From contig JACXUN010000097.1 of assembly GCA_014763905.1 (NCBI GenBank), positions 1-6,023 on the forward strand: a stretch of DNA of 6,023 nt, in the 5' to 3' direction. The position numbers were made by a program, and so were the translations under genes. The first letter of the stretch is position 1. The number at the start of each line of letters is the position of its first letter. A model generated the notes under the pieces. That model was not told the origin of the DNA. It saw nothing but the letters and a program-made list of their open reading frames with translations, and searched no databases. This DNA comes from Campylobacterales bacterium (GTDB lineage Bacteria; Campylobacterota; Campylobacteria; Campylobacterales; Sulfurovaceae). Positions 5,933 to 6,023 of this stretch are shown piece after piece.

Positions 5933-6023
5933 GCCACAGAAGCCTAAAAATAGGTAAGATTTGAAAAATCAAAATTCGTAGGACTAGCCGTAGCTAATTC
6001 AAGAATTTTATTTTTTGAAGATT

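Larger units (their letters stand above)
5907..6000 (-). repeat. 94-bp inverted repeat, right arm (R2)
   Basis: The reverse complement of 1-94 with two mismatches; it differs from R1 by G for A before the -10 and A for G inside the 20-bp motif. It lies directly upstream of the reductase gene, 26 bp from its ATG. Here the embedded promoter is correctly oriented to drive a gene, so this could be the original context and R1 a duplicate, though the reverse cannot be excluded. Only 23 bp of sequence lie beyond it. Confidence 0.93.

Noticed and set aside
1..6000. Composite transposon with the 94-bp arms as terminal inverted repeats
   Set aside because: No transposase or recombinase gene lies between the arms, the contents are ordinary chromosomal genes including ccsBA, and no target-site duplication can be checked because the left flank is missing.
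1..6023. tRNA, rRNA or known riboswitch
   Set aside because: No cloverleaf, rRNA segment or recognisable aptamer core was seen in the intergenic regions on either strand.

Overview
The window reads as chromosomal DNA of a Campylobacterota bacterium (formerly Epsilonproteobacteria). The best clue is the 1051-residue fused cytochrome c synthetase CcsBA, an architecture typical of Helicobacter, Wolinella, Sulfurimonas and Sulfuricurvum relatives. AT-rich intergenic DNA and promoters with a clear TATAAT but no clear -35 box agree with this. A free-living sulfur-oxidiser such as Sulfuricurvum is a guess; the genus cannot be fixed from the sequence.

Layout: (1) 1-94 is one arm of a near-perfect 94-bp inverted repeat; (2) 106-576, minus strand, is a secreted NlpC/P60 cell-wall peptidase; (3) 577-758 is a divergent intergenic region with a promoter for each flanking gene, two copies of a 20-bp motif and a candidate operator; (4) 759-3914, plus strand, is ccsBA; (5) 3917-3997 is a paired, inverted REP element (REPIN-like); (6) 4012-4758, plus strand, is a NUDIX hydrolase with a NUDT6-like N-terminal domain; (7) 4759-4863 is a short gap with a small hairpin; (8) 4864-5880, minus strand, is a Tas-like aldo/keto reductase; (9) 5907-6000 is the other arm of the 94-bp repeat, and it supplies the reductase with its likely promoter. 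Positions 6001-6023 are AT-rich and show nothing definite.

The four genes do not form an obvious pathway or operon. CcsBA serves cytochrome c maturation and respiration, the NlpC/P60 enzyme acts on peptidoglycan, and the last two look like soluble housekeeping or detoxification enzymes. ccsBA and the NUDIX gene are co-directional but separated by the REP pair. The NUDIX and reductase genes converge.

No defence system, phage, IS transposase, CRISPR array or RNA gene was found. The unusual content is non-coding: the 94-bp inverted repeat, a 20-bp motif present four times (three copies in one orientation around the NlpC/P60 gene), and the REPIN-like element. These are the items worth a second look.
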